Origin: Stromatinia cepivora
Taxonomy: Eukaryota > Ascomycota > Leotiomycetes > Helotiales > Sclerotiniaceae
Assembly: GCA_014898415.1 (NCBI GenBank)
Contig: RCTD01000015.1
Location: forward strand, 558,001 to 622,000
Length of the DNA stretch: 64,000 bases
Direction of reading: 5' to 3'
Shown: positions 49,572 to 61,900 of the stretch, piece after piece
Position numbering within the stretch: position 1 is the first letter of the stretch
Layout: each line of letters opens with the position of its first letter
Notes under the pieces: generated by a model
Told to the model about the DNA's origin: nothing
The model's input: the letters and a program-made list of their open reading frames with translations, nothing else
Databases searched by the model: none
Translations under genes and position numbers: made by a program

Positions 49572-50736
49572 GTGAATCACCAAAAAGCCAGACTGAAGGT
49601 CAGGGCCGAATTTTCGTTGAAATTTTCGTTGAAATTTTCGTTGACCTTACCTTCCGTTACGATTGATTTAGTAAAGTCTGTCTATCTCTTACAACGGCAT
49701 ATTCAAGCAAGGTACTTTCAACGCTTTCAACGCCTCCAACCAAGTTATTTGACCCCTTTTGACGGTACGAGCCACGACCGCACCCTATACATACGTGCCG
49801 TCAATGCATACGTGGCCGGTATGGAACGAAGCATATCGGAAGCAACGCGTCGGGTCGCATCTACGATGATTGCAGAAGCTATTGGTACGGATGTGTTCAA
49901 GACCATTTGTCGATCCGAAAACCCCAGAGAAGGGATAGAGTTGTTTTTCGCGCAGTCAGTCTCTAACGATCAGCTGTATTACGTCTACTCTCCGATATGG
50001 ACGGCAGTCAGTTTTAGTTTCGTCATGGACAATACAATTCGTGGGGATGTTCAGGAGGAGCAAATCCGAAAGACGTTCGACAAATAACCAAATGGGGCCT
50101 CGGCTACGCTGCCGCTGACTTTTTCAATCTTTGTATACAAAGAGTTGGAACACCAGTATACATCGAGGAGGACGATTCGGATGACGAGACGGTTGACAGC
50201 CAAACTGTCTATGAACGAGTTGAAGACCGTTGGGAGGATCACGACGCGGTATCATACGATGAAGGTTCGGCGAGACTGCAATATCATTCGGGTTGGAATC
50301 AATTGGTGTCAAACTGGAAGTTAGTGACCTTTACATACAGAAACCTAAATAGGATCTCGAAGGATGCTGGAAGTTTGCCGGCCACTAAATTGTTCGACGA
50401 TGGCAGGGTTATGGACCGCGATGTACGTGGTCAAGTGTGTGGATCGGCTGCGGAACGTGCAGAACTGTATTGGGATATCAATGGTTTTGTATCGGGAGGC
50501 TTTGCTGTATTTTTCAATCCGGCGGGATGTATCTCAGCGCAGATTGAAGTCCGAGAGAGCGTGGGGGTATAAATGGGTTTGTGTCAGGCTTCGATACTGT
50601 ATTCAATTCGACAGGATGTATCTTAGCGCGAATTCAAGACCAAATGGAGGTTACTTGCGTCCATTTCTTGCTCATGTATGGCACTTTTATCTTTCGCAAC
50701 TTCCGCGAAGTAGAACACATTCAGTGTGTCCAATAG
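49572..50736 (+). pseudogene. Frame-broken unknown gene with an internal 92-bp duplication
   Basis: No family recognised. The plus strand is coding-like over two adjoining frames. The first reads through ISEATRRVASTMIAEAIG and VYSPIWTAVSFSFVMDN and stops at a TAA at 50086. The second frame is open through the same point (ITKWGLGYAAADFFNL) and continues for about 160 codons to a TAA at 50570. No intron of normal size can join them, so a single-base frameshift near 50080 is likely. The end of the second frame carries INGFVSGGFAVFFNPAGCISAQIE. A diverged copy 92 bp further on reads INGFVSGFDTVFNSTGCILARI in yet another frame and runs to a stop at about 50736. The first in-frame ATG is 49821. It could be a real gene with one sequencing error. 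Confidence 0.4.
49609..49644. repeat. 12-bp tandem repeat, 3 copies
   Basis: Three perfect copies of AATTTTCGTTGA, which in the open frame read as FSLK-type repeats. It lies at the 5' edge of the broken gene at 49572-50736. Confidence 0.9.
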
Positions 50737-53425
50737 TGCAGACTGACAGACTACATATGAAAGCTTTCAAATGCTTCAAATGTTCCAAAAACTTTGAATG
50801 TTCTAAATACTCTGAATAGTTCAAAAGATTCTAATATATAAATCAATTGAGAAGTTCAAAAGTCTTTCATTATCTGACTGAGGTCCGGACTATCGAAAAC
50901 CCTGGATACATTCCCTAACTTCACACCTTCAGTTTTGACAACCTAGATCCAGCGACGGTTTCACTTTAGCTCCATCATGAAAGTTTGAATGCGGATGAAC
51001 AAGTCTGAAGGACCAGGCGCATGAAAATTTTCAAACAGAGAAGAATGTAGCTAAAAGCTCTTGGTTTTGGAGTTCATTCTCTTAACCTCCACCTCCGGTT
51101 CATCAAATCAACCCAGGAAAGAAAACTGAAATCCATTCGTTTCTCCTTTCTCAAAAAGACATTTAATCAAGAGATATTGTGTGCAGGCTACTGCTTGGAA
51201 ACATACTGTCTGTATACATTTATCAATTGAAACGAACATTCATCTCTCTGCGAGATTTCTCATTCCACTCAAAAACTCGTACTAGAGTCTCTCATAAATA
51301 ATCATAAAGTCACAATAGAAGTCAGAACCAACGTTTTATTTTTGTGCTCAAATCTAATTCTCTCATATGCCCAAACTCTATCCTGCGTCTTGCCATGCCT
51401 ATTGAGGGTATTATAGAAGTGACACCCCCCTCATCACCAACTTAAGAAACTGACCACATCAAAACCTTATATTTTTACCTCTCAACAACACTAGTTTGAA
51501 GACCATGAGACGCCCAAGATATATCCATAAGATGACCATCATATAGAACAATTTTAGATCAACCACAGATCCCGCATAATCCTCCTCCTTACCAAAAACC
51601 AAAATAATGTCAGATCAATATCGCGATGGAAAGTAATTCCACCTTTGGGCCGGAGTCCGAGATAGTCTCATACTCCCGGTGGTGCAGAATAATTTCCTCG
51701 TCAATCTAATCCAGAATAAGTTCAAATCAATCTACAAATACAGAATTTTCACATCTCACTGGTAAAGATATAAATATTGCCCAACCGCCTCATCCACCAC
51801 GTACTATAATCAAATCTCTCCCAGCAACTTCCTGATGTCGTCTCGGCACCGAGCATCACCACGATTCCGGGACTGGACACTCATGATCATTCCATCTCCC
51901 AACTCCGCGATGACTAAAGCGTATATATGTCTAAGATGAGGAAAGTATTGGCAAAATAAAAGTTATCAAGAAAATAACTGACTGATATGCTATCACGATA
52001 CGCAGTAAGAACCACGTGAATATTCGGAAAAACATGCATACCATGCAACATTCCGAATACTCATGCATAAATTCAAGAGAACTATAATGACCCCAAATAC
52101 TCTGGAATTAGTGAACTAGTCCGCTATCCCGACAACTTGAACAACACTTTCTTCAAGATTATGCACGATGATGATGTATACATCGTAACAAGATTGCAAA
52201 CTCAAATGTTCCTCGGCCATTCATCGCATCAACTCATCACACCAAGTCATGACACTAATCCAAATACCAAGATCAACACCTTGAAAAAGACCCCAAACCC
52301 TTCTATCTTCTCGATACAGTTTCAGGCGAAATTCCTTATGCCGTGCACGATGAGGGCGTGGACACTAAAAACCTATTGCCTCTTTCTTTACCGAGAATTG
52401 GTTTGTATATTCTGGATGGCGCGATGATTTATCAACCACCACATCTTTGCAAGGCTTCGAAGGATATAAACTGATCATCGACGAACTTCACGAATCCCCT
52501 CCTTCTATCTGACTTCTCCATATCGCCGCCATCGTCCACAACATCTTCAAGTCCCAAACAAACATTCTCCAGCCCAAAACTTCCCACCGCCCGTCCTTTC
52601 ACCTCTCTCCTTTTACCTCTCGCCACTATCAAAATTTTGAGTTTCAGGGATCTACAAACATAACCAAAAAACATCACAACAAAAGCCCATCCACCACAAC
52701 AAACCAACCTACCCTCTCTTCCTCTCTCAACCCACCCATCCCACACCACCAACCTAATTCCAAAAACGAACTCAGAGTTCAGAGTTCAAAACGATAGAAA
52801 GACGCATTTACAAAATAAAAAACCACAGTAGCAAATATATATAGTGAGCAAAGATTAAAAATGCACAGTGAGCGAGGACCAAGTCATGAAGCATGAAACA
52901 TGAAACATACAGCTGTTGATATGAGAAGTAAGATTTCTGTAGCTCTTGTAGAACTACGTTATAAATTCGAGACTATCGGTAATTGATCGAGTTTCATATG
53001 TAGACATGTATCACGATAAAAATGTATATGATGATGAAATAAATAAAGATGAAGGAAGGAAGAGCAGCTAGCTAGCACGAAGCCCTTATTTGGGTTGGAG
53101 GTTTGGTCTAAGGCACGTCTAGGTGTGATGCCTGAAATATGAGGCCACAGTCCTCGATAAATTATAAGGAGCGCACCTAACAACATAACGATCAAGCTCT
53201 CAGTTAATTAATTGTAAATGCGTATATCAGATCATATAAACAAGATAGTATGTTACACATCATTACAATAGACATGCGGAAATACAGAACGGTGCTCCTT
53301 GGAAAGTAAAAAGCCCAAGTCATCATTGGTATCTTGTCATCAACATACATATCCACCACCACCTCATCCACACGTAATTACTATTGTTAAACAACCTACC
53401 CACACTTTCCTTACACACAAATAGC
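50737..53425. other. Intergenic with one coding-like remnant
   Basis: Mostly AT-rich with CT-rich patches (52480-52760). Apart from the coding-like block at 52074-52474 nothing is supported. The minus-strand frame at 52432-52752 runs through a CT-rich tract and is probably spurious. Confidence 0.5.
52074..52474 (+). pseudogene. Possible gene remnant, two frames
   Basis: One frame reads YNDPKYSGISELVRYPDNL then FFKIMHDDDVYIVTRL from 52074 to about 52245. A second, one base off, reads DPKPFYLLDTVSGEIPYAV and LPLSLPRIGLYILDGAMIY from about 52265 to a TGA at 52472. Both have a protein-like residue mix and meet without room for an intron. No ATG suits the start, so an upstream exon or a decayed gene are both possible. 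No family is recognised. Confidence 0.3.
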
Positions 53426-55374
53426 CTAAAGCCTTGTACCCAAGTTGATGTGAACGGCTTTCACTTGAGAATAAGCTATTTCAGTAGAAAATGGTTAGTA
53501 AAACAAAAAAACAAAGAAAACTGATGTATATATATATGAAACTCACCTCTCAAGCCCTCTTCTCCCAACTCCCTTCCAACTCCGCTCTTTTTTTTGAGTT
53601 AATAGGATATCTCCACGGTCATTGCAAGAAGATTCACTTACCTGTTTGACTCCCCCGAATGGAATCCTGAAATCAGAATCCTGACTACTATTAATCCACA
53701 CCATACCCGCCTCGATTCTCCTAGCAAGCTTATGCGCTCTGTCCAAATTGGTTGTGAAGATTGCACTGCCAAGACCATACGTTGTGTCATTTGCCATTTC
53801 CACTGCATCCTCCTCCGTCTTGAAGCTAGCAATAACGCAGAATGGTCCGAAAACTTCCTCACGGTAAATCTTCATGCTAGGCTTGACATTTGTGAAGACA
53901 GTGGGGGTAATGAAAAATCCCTTGCCTGAAGGATGGGCGCTTGTGAAAGCTTCACCTCCTGCGATGAGGGTGGCGCCTTCATCCTTACCTGTTTGAACGT
54001 AACCTAGTACACGTTCGTATTGAGCTTTAGTAACTTGTGGACCTTGAAATGTGTTTTCAGCGAATGGATCACCAACAACGGAAACTTCTTTGATCTGTTT
54101 CTTGAAGGCGTCGATGAACTTATCGTAAACGGAATCCTGTACGAGGATTCTAGACGTGGCGGTGCAGATCTGACCTTGGTTGGACATAATACCTAGGAAG
54201 GATTAGCAAATAGGAGATTTGAAGGATTGTGCTACAGGAGAAAAAGAACATGACACAGCATGCGATTTTCGGGATAAAAACATACCAAAATGCGCCCATT
54301 TGACAGCCTGGTCGAGATCTGCATCCTCGAAAACCATCAAAGGTGATTTTCCTCCCGTCTCTAAAGTGATATTCTTCATGGTGCCTGCAGCCATCTTCAT
54401 GATCTCTTTTCCTGTGCTAGTGCTACCAGTAAAAGCCACTTTATCAATGTCTTCATGTGTTGCAATTGCAGCTCCCGCTTCTCTACCATACCCGTTCAGG
54501 ATATTGACCACACCTGGTGGGAAACCAGCCTCCTTGATCAAATTTGCGAAATAAAGAATGCTCAATGGAGTTTGTTCCGCTGCCTTGATCACCACAGAAT
54601 TACCACATGCCAAAGCGGGACCTAGCTTCCATGCAGCCATACCTAATGGATAATTCCATGGGATAATTTGGCCACAGACCCCCACTGGTTCCTTGATTGT
54701 GTATGCAAATTTGGCAACACCAGTATCTATCACTTGTCCATGAATCTTATCGGCATATCCTCCATAATATTTGAAAACAGCTTCCACCTCTGCGATATCA
54801 GCAACGGCATCGTTGTAAATCTTTCCATTATCCCAAGTTTCAATCGTTGCAAGTATATCTGTATGTTCCGAAATGATTGTGGATAGTTTAATCATGAGGG
54901 AACCGCGATCGGTGGGGGACATATCGCGCCATTCAGGGTTGCGCATAGCTGCTCGAGCTGCTTTGACTGCGGTATCGACATCGTCTACGGAGGCAGCATA
55001 TACTGATGCAATCTCTGATTCATCTCTGATCATAAAATTAGCAGAGTGGTAATATGCCAAGTTGGTACAACATACGAAGGATTGATAGATGTGATCTTCT
55101 GGCCGGTACTACTTTTCACCCATTCATTGTTGATGAATAGGCCGGTTGGCTGAATGTATTTCTTGCCATTGGGGGCAGTAAGCTCAACAGTCAGGTCAGA
55201 CATCTTGGCAAATTGACTGCTGAAAGATCTGTGATAATCTCGTAACGAAAGAGATGAGGGTTTTAAAGAGAATTCAGTCTTCACTCGAGGAGCCGTGCTA
55301 GATAAATACGAGGGGAGTCTTCGAGATGCTGTATTACGCAGATATGATTGCAGAGGTAGAATAACCTTGAACAT
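53426..55374 (-). CDS. Aldehyde dehydrogenase (ALDH class 1/2 type), probably mitochondrial
   Basis: An NAD(P)-dependent enzyme that oxidises aldehydes such as acetaldehyde to acids. Five exons on the minus strand (55374-55076, 55025-54286, 54192-53642, 53586-53547, 53475-53426) give 559 residues. The catalytic Cys is about residue 356 in NQGQICTATSR and the general-base Glu about 322 in LETGGKSP, exactly 34 apart as in the family. VCGQIIPWNYPL, FTGSTSTGK (cofactor binding) and EEVFGPF are present. The last join gives QSGVGRELGEEGLRAYSQVK, the conserved C-terminus. Exon 4 is only 40 nt. The first 58 residues are Arg-, Ser- and Leu-rich without acidic residues except one Glu, as in a mitochondrial presequence. 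A second Met (MSDLTVEL) follows, so a cytosolic form could come from internal initiation. Confidence 0.94.
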
Positions 55375-56810
55375 CTGAAGGAGGAGATCAATGGATAGAA
55401 GATGTACAAAGCTTTTCTATTGTAATTACCATAGGTGATGCAAGTGCGGGGCTTGCTTCCAATTATTGTTTGTTTAAGGTTACAGCTTCGTGCTTGGTGG
55501 GATAAAAAAGATAAGGCCAATGGCAGCTAAATCCTAGTGGAGTTTTCGGGTGGCCCTTCCTATAGTGCACAAGCTTCGTGAAGCTGTAGCTCGGTATGGT
55601 CAGTAATGTGCGGGGAGCCTCATTTCGATGATAATGGGCAATTAATTGTTCTTATCTAATCTAGAATTTTCTGAATAGTATTCAAGCCTCCATCGGATAT
55701 CAAAAATGATTAATTGTTATGAGTAAGAGACTCGTTAATAGACTTTTCCGTCGCTTCAGGGAAAGGTCTATTTAGGAGTGAGACCTGTACGCCTCGCTTT
55801 CTCCTTTCTGTATTGCAAGTGTGCCTCTCGCCGACTTCACACAATGCTATGCAAAAAGGTGAAACCAATGATGTAGGAGATCTGGAACAAAGATAATAAG
55901 GTTCTCATGACAGGGACAATGGTTCAAGGGTCGAAGATGCGAGGCAAAAATGATATAAATTATGGCAGTAATGACCTCAACTACCTATCTATCATGATAC
56001 CAAATTATGTATGGAATGTGGTAGTTCCAGGATGTTTCCTAACTCCCTCCCCATCAATAAAAGTGCTGTAAACTTGAGATTATACACATTATCGTTGTAC
56101 AGTCTGATTTTTGTATATGATAATCCAACGCCCTCAGCCCCGGAAAAGCAACATTGTCTTTAGATACAGCCGTCTTCCACTTTTCTTACATTCCTGAGAC
56201 CTCAAATTTGCCTCCCTCTTCACTCCCGCGTAATATTAATTGTAGGTGTTGATATGCTTTCAAATCCTCCCATCAGATATTTTTTTGCTTGTCTCTAGAA
56301 ACCCTCTTCCCCCCCACTACCCAAACAAATAAAATAACATTTCCAAATTTAACACCGCTCCGACTAGTTCCCAATTGAAAATGGTATCACAGATTAAATG
56401 ATGTTTTGACCAATTCCCACAAGTTGTCCACACTCCAGTCAGAAAAAGAAATGTCTCGCATTCACAAAAGAAACAAACGAAGGTAACGAACAGAAACAGC
56501 CGCCAGGGGGGTATATATAACATAAAACGGATGCAAAAGCAAAATAAGGTTCGGTCGCCCGAGATATGCAATTCTTTTTGCGAAAATCTTGCGATAGGTA
56601 TGTATAGTGGAGTGTCGTGTAAAATAGCGTAAATATACATGCCGAAGATAACGATCAAGTATGTAGTTTTAATAGAAGGGGTAGATTTGTATATTTGACA
56701 ATAACGTATTAGATTTGGGAAGTAAATTCGTGGCGTTTAAACGAGGGTAGAAAATATGATGTGCCGTCTTTTCCATCAAGCATATTATAGTAAAATTCAA
56801 GAAGGAAATT
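55375..56810. other. Intergenic between ALDH and bZIP genes
   Basis: Upstream DNA of the aldehyde dehydrogenase gene on the left and the 3' end of the bZIP gene on the right. Short minus-strand frames at 56317-56658 and 56669-57049 are not supported. Confidence 0.6.
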
Positions 56811-58902
56811 TCATCTTCGTCCGCCGCTTTCTTGTTTAGGCCATGCTCGATCGTATGGTCCTCGCGAGTATGGATCGAATGAAGGGGGCCCTGCCGATAT
56901 CGATGGAGTCGATATTCCTGTCGCTGAACCTGTCGAAGGATTATCGATTCGTAGAGGTGGCAGGCTAGGAAGTCCTTGGCCATGAGCTGATGGGAATCCA
57001 GTTTGAACGGGGGGTAGAGTTGACGCTGGAGAATGAGAGTATGGGACATTCATAAAGTCGCCTTGTGCATCAGTCCTTCGACGCCTTGCTGGTCTTTCAC
57101 CGCTATCAGAACCTTGAAAGCTCATTGGCGGGCCGCTTGGTGGAGGACCTGGATAAGACATTGGCCTCATGGAACGAGGACTTGGCGGCCCATGAAGAGC
57201 CATATCTCTAGTTCCTGGATTCCGGAGCAACATATCCCTAAAACGGTCTCGTTCTCCTCGGTAGAAATCTCTCTCTCCTTCAGCTTCTCTCACTCTTCGT
57301 TCCAATTCCCTAGTTTGTGATTGGAGTTTTTCGATGTTGGATGAGGCCTCTTTCTCCTTTTCCTTTCTGCGTTGTCGAAATCGCGCCGATGCTCCTGCGT
57401 TGCGCGCACGCTTCTCGTCAGCTAAACGCGACGCTTGGTGCGTGTCCACGGGTACATGATAAGCCACGCCGTGAGCCGTGGTTATTGTCAAGACACCATA
57501 GGGCTCTGAGGCAGAAGCCTGCCTTGAGCTTATGTTGGAGTGGAGTGAGGAACCAATCTGAGAAGCATTGTACGGACCTTCTGATGCCGCAGGCGGTGCT
57601 TGTAATTGTAATCCACTCCCTTGCTGTACTGAAGAGCTAAAACTCGAACCTGGAAAATAAGACCCACTTGTCTGCGGATTCTGCCCACTTTGATGATAAG
57701 GATAACCGGACGCGGGGGAAGTCTGGCTCGGCGTTTGTGAAGATACTGAGATGCTAGGACTAGCGCTGTGTTGAGCACGCCCTGGAGCTTGCATTTGAGA
57801 AGTATCTGTACGTCGATCGACCGGCGTTGTCCCTGTAGGAGGAAATCCGTAGTGCTGCGCCTGAATTTGCCCGGGCGGTGTTGGCATAGGGGGGTTCTCC
57901 GAACCCGGAGTTCGCGCTGGTTCTGGCCTTCTCGAGGGCAAGAAAGGAGACTCTTGTGCATTGATAGTTCCGTGAACAGGTGCTCTGCCTATACTGGCAG
58001 GCCGAGGTGATCTGGATGTTAGCATTCTGCGGGCTGGGCCCCTTGGGAAATTTGGATTAAAACTTTCTAAGGAAGGCGAAGTGCTGACGGGAGGCCGACT
58101 GGAGTAAGGATGAGTAGTTGCCACCAAAGGGCTTGCGCCAAAATGTGAAGTCGGCCCTGTTGTGGTAGAGAGTGGCGAGCCTGTAGTGCCGCCACTTAGT
58201 CGGCGGCTTGGATTTGATACGCTTTCAGGCTCTGTCGGATTCAGAATTGAATGTACACCGAGATCGCGCGATGGTCCAGAGGACTTCCAATCCTCACCGG
58301 TTGATGCAGACTGAGGAGTCCGCAACGAAGGGGATGGTAATGTATGATGAGGTTGCTGTAATCCTCGGTTGCCCTGCTCTAGTTGTCTGTCTGCTTGTCG
58401 CCCTCCATGTCGAGGATCATCTCGCACCTGCACTGGTGGGAGAGTAATCTTTTGACTTTCTGGTGGTGAGCGAGATGCAGGACGAGGCGCAGAAAGCCTC
58501 TGCGACATCGAGTCCTGATCCCCTAACCCTTCTTGGTCTCGAGGACCGGGACATTGACGTTTTCCCTCTCCCTCCCAACTCTGCTGGTAGCTGTGAAGCT
58601 TAGAAACAAAATCCGAAAGTCGTCGTTCAAGTAAATCAGAAGATTGGGTTCCGGCAAAGCGATTTAGCACTGGAGATGTTTGCGCGTTATCGGCAAAAGC
58701 AACGAAAGAAGAACTTTCGCGCAATGGGCGACTTAGAGGACCTTGAACAGCCAGATCGAATATCTATGGCGCCGGCTTGCCAATGAGGCTTTCCAGCGAG
58801 CGGTGATGGGTCAGCGCTTTCTCCTGCTATTCTCAGCTTCGTCACTCGAAGAATTCAGATTCAAATTCAATCGTCAAATAGAAAAGCATTACTTGTGTGC
58901 AT
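56811..58902 (-). CDS. bZIP transcription factor
   Basis: A nuclear regulator with a C-terminal basic leucine zipper; targets unknown. The main exon (58741-56811) is open for over 640 codons. The basic region RARNAGASARFRQRRKEKEKE lies at about residues 440-460, followed by a coiled-coil stretch with Leu and Arg heptads (IEKLQSQTRELERRVREAE) to about 500. The rest is Pro-, Ser- and Gln-rich and probably disordered. The open frame has no ATG before residue 75. A possible first exon of 10 nt (58902-58893, ATGCACACAA) has a GTAATG donor and would join to 58741 in frame, giving 646 residues starting MHTSPLSRPLRES. That exon is tentative: the acceptor is a plain CAAG and the intron is 151 nt. Confidence 0.85.
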
Positions 58903-61900
58903 GAGTGGTTATTTATGATGTATTTGTGTGATTCCTGTGAGGTGAAGTGGTTCGACAGGGATTCTTTAAAGAGCATAAGACTTGACCGTGTATATGTGAA
59001 TCTGGAAGGCGGGCCTTGCCTCGAACCAAAAAAGGAATGAATGACTTGTAATACTGTGAGGCAAACTCACTGAGCATTAGAGATAAACAGAGTGGATGCC
59101 ATAACCAGTAGTGTGGAACGAAACGAAGGCATAACGAAATAAACATACAGATGTGGAGATTTTGAAGGTTGGCGCACCACTCACGGGTCTTACAGTAAAA
59201 AAGCTCTCTGAGTGGTTGATGAGCACCGAGGGAATGTCAGAATCTAGTTTCATCGAATTTCTATAGGATGATGCGGCAGTCTGGTCGTAAAGGAATACAG
59301 AAAATGCAGAGATTGATGATGGATGACTATAGATGGAAGAATGTGGTGGATGACGCTTTTAGCTCTACACAACTTTCTGCATCGAGGAGGAAGACCCCAA
59401 GCTTTGTGGTTCTTCGAACCATCCTAGTCCCACGCTCATTGCTCACAGACACTGACTCTACCCTTCACCGCACCAGCACCCACAAGAGTTCATGGAATTG
59501 TTTCCAGGGTTGTAGTGAAGCGGGTCTTTTTTTTTTTTTTCTCGAGGCATTAGCTGGGGTTGCTTGTTGGATGCAGGCATTGTGGTATTATCCAGGTACC
59601 AGGGCTTAAAGGTAGCCTTTTAAGATGATTTTTTAACAAGCCTAGAGGCTCACAATGTCCCAGGAAACTTTTTTCTGGAGCCATACCGTGCTTGGTTCCA
59701 GCATTCGGAAGGCGGGAGGCCACGCGCAGAAGATCCTTGTGTATCACGCTATATTCATATAGATGGACTACATTAATATTCTCCTTTGAGCAAAGAGTGC
59801 TTTTTAGACATTTTTTTTTTTAGCTGTTGTACCTTGCCTAGGTAGGCAGATGTTCTTCACATCATTTGTGACAGGAACCCATATAGATACATGGGCGCAT
59901 AGAACGATAATGCATCTAACAAAGTAATACAACACACATCTTACAGATGCATAATCTCCCCGCTGTAGCAATTCGTAAGAATGGATTGTTGTTTACGATA
60001 GTACGACCATCATAGTGTATCCAGATCAGATGAATTTTTGGTGTGAATATAGACGAAGCTTGAAGGATCATATTTCTCCGTAGAAAAGATAAGAGCTTCT
60101 TTCCTCCGTAATCAGTGTGCTGAAGGAATTGGGAAAATAGTGAATCAGAGGTGGGAGGTGATGCTATCCTGCATTAGCACGGCAATGAAAGGACACTGAA
60201 GCCACGGTCTGTGAAATGGGAATCCACTGTAGATACTGTAGGTTTATCGAGTTTCCCTTGCTAGTTGAGTTAGCTAAAAGTCTAGTATAGCCTAAAGCTG
60301 ATAGAACGAAGTCGTTGCCGAGCTCGCACGTTCTTCCCATGTTACGCCCTGTAGAAATAAGGAACTTTGATTGATGGATACCATATCGCTTTGCATTAGT
60401 ACTTCCGCAGTCTGCAGGACAAAATCAGTGTGGTTGGTAACCTTTCAACGTGGTGACCAAGTGACCACAACCTAAGTCTAGGTGGAAGCGATACACATGC
60501 ATGAGAAATCCTGCAAGTGAAAGTGTAAAGAAAAAGTAAGTAGACGGAAACAGCCATTTCTCACTCCCAATTCTCCTATTTGATCTATTTCTCCTCTTTT
60601 TGATCATTTACAAAGAAAAAAGCTTTGACATTCCTATATACGACGGATATTTATTGGAGGATTGATTTTAAACATTCTTTTCTCTTATTCCCACCGAGTA
60701 GAAGGACCCGAGAATTCTGACAGCAGGGAAACTGCATGGATGGGTACATCGGTATGGCTAATAATATTAAACAACTAGAGCTTAGAAATTATTTCGCTTG
60801 GGCCTCAAGACTTCTCACACGAACCACTCACACATCGTATGGACTTTTTCGTGATATTCATAGGCTGGCTCACAAGTTCGGGAGAGAAATTATGGAAATA
60901 TGGAAATTATCCAAGTGAAACTTATTTCTATTAAAGATTTTTATAACACCTAATTTCCTGCCCTGTATTCTAGGTAAGGATGATCTCTCTGGCTGGCCCT
61001 CTTGCTTGACGCTTAGATAAATAAAACAAGCTATTGGGCATCTCAAGTAGTTCAATTGAGTAATTGAATACTTTGAGTACTTTAATTTTGAGTGGTTCAG
61101 TTGTACCCAGGTCTCATGAATGATGAATCCTTCGGAAAGTTCTATGATCGCCCATCAGTTGTGACCAACATCGTACGCCAGGTACAGTATGCACATAATG
61201 ATGTCAAGCCGGAAATATTACAACATTTCGATTTCAAACTGTTAGTTCCCTGTTTACTTTTTCTAGAACAGAAAATTTATGAACTAGAACCTTGAAATTA
61301 GAATTGGAATGGCGGACCTCGGTGATCTTTGCAATCTTAACCCATGTCGACACATTTGATCCGGTGGTCGTACGCTGGCTTAGCCACACTATTTCCACAC
61401 TTAGTTTGGACCATAGCACCGGTGAGCGGCAGCAAGATGAGCTGCATAAGTTCCAAGTCTTCTACGCACTGATGTATGTATGTTTGGGGGATCCTGGAGG
61501 GCGCCATCGCATGGAAGTGTAGCCCATCACATTCGACAACCGCTCCCAATATTCCATATCGAGGAATCGCACCCAAAGCATTCGTCGATATCAATCGCCT
61601 TGTCCGAATATATTGCGTAAGGCGGGCAAGAAAGTAAATCACGGAACAGGACAGCACACATATGAGCACACATATGACTTATTTCTTCGTACCAAAAAGG
61701 TTGGTCCCTTTCATCCGGCTCTACAGAAAAGGAAAGTCATGCGCCACGCGCCGTGCCGCTGACGATACTACCTCAAAAAGATGGTCCGCATAACAATTAC
61801 ACAGCGCGCATAGCTGCCCAAAAGGCATCTGTACCTGATCCACAGAGATCACATCTATTGTCATATGATGCCACAATTGTGTAAATTTGCAAGCGGTCCT

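Noticed and set aside
56669..58010. Frames of 80-143 codons on both strands within the bZIP gene
   Set aside because: Shadows of its Pro/Ser/Gln-rich coding sequence.
61234..61669. Minus-strand frames of 61 and 110 codons
   Set aside because: They lie opposite the more protein-like plus-strand frames and have no recognisable motif.
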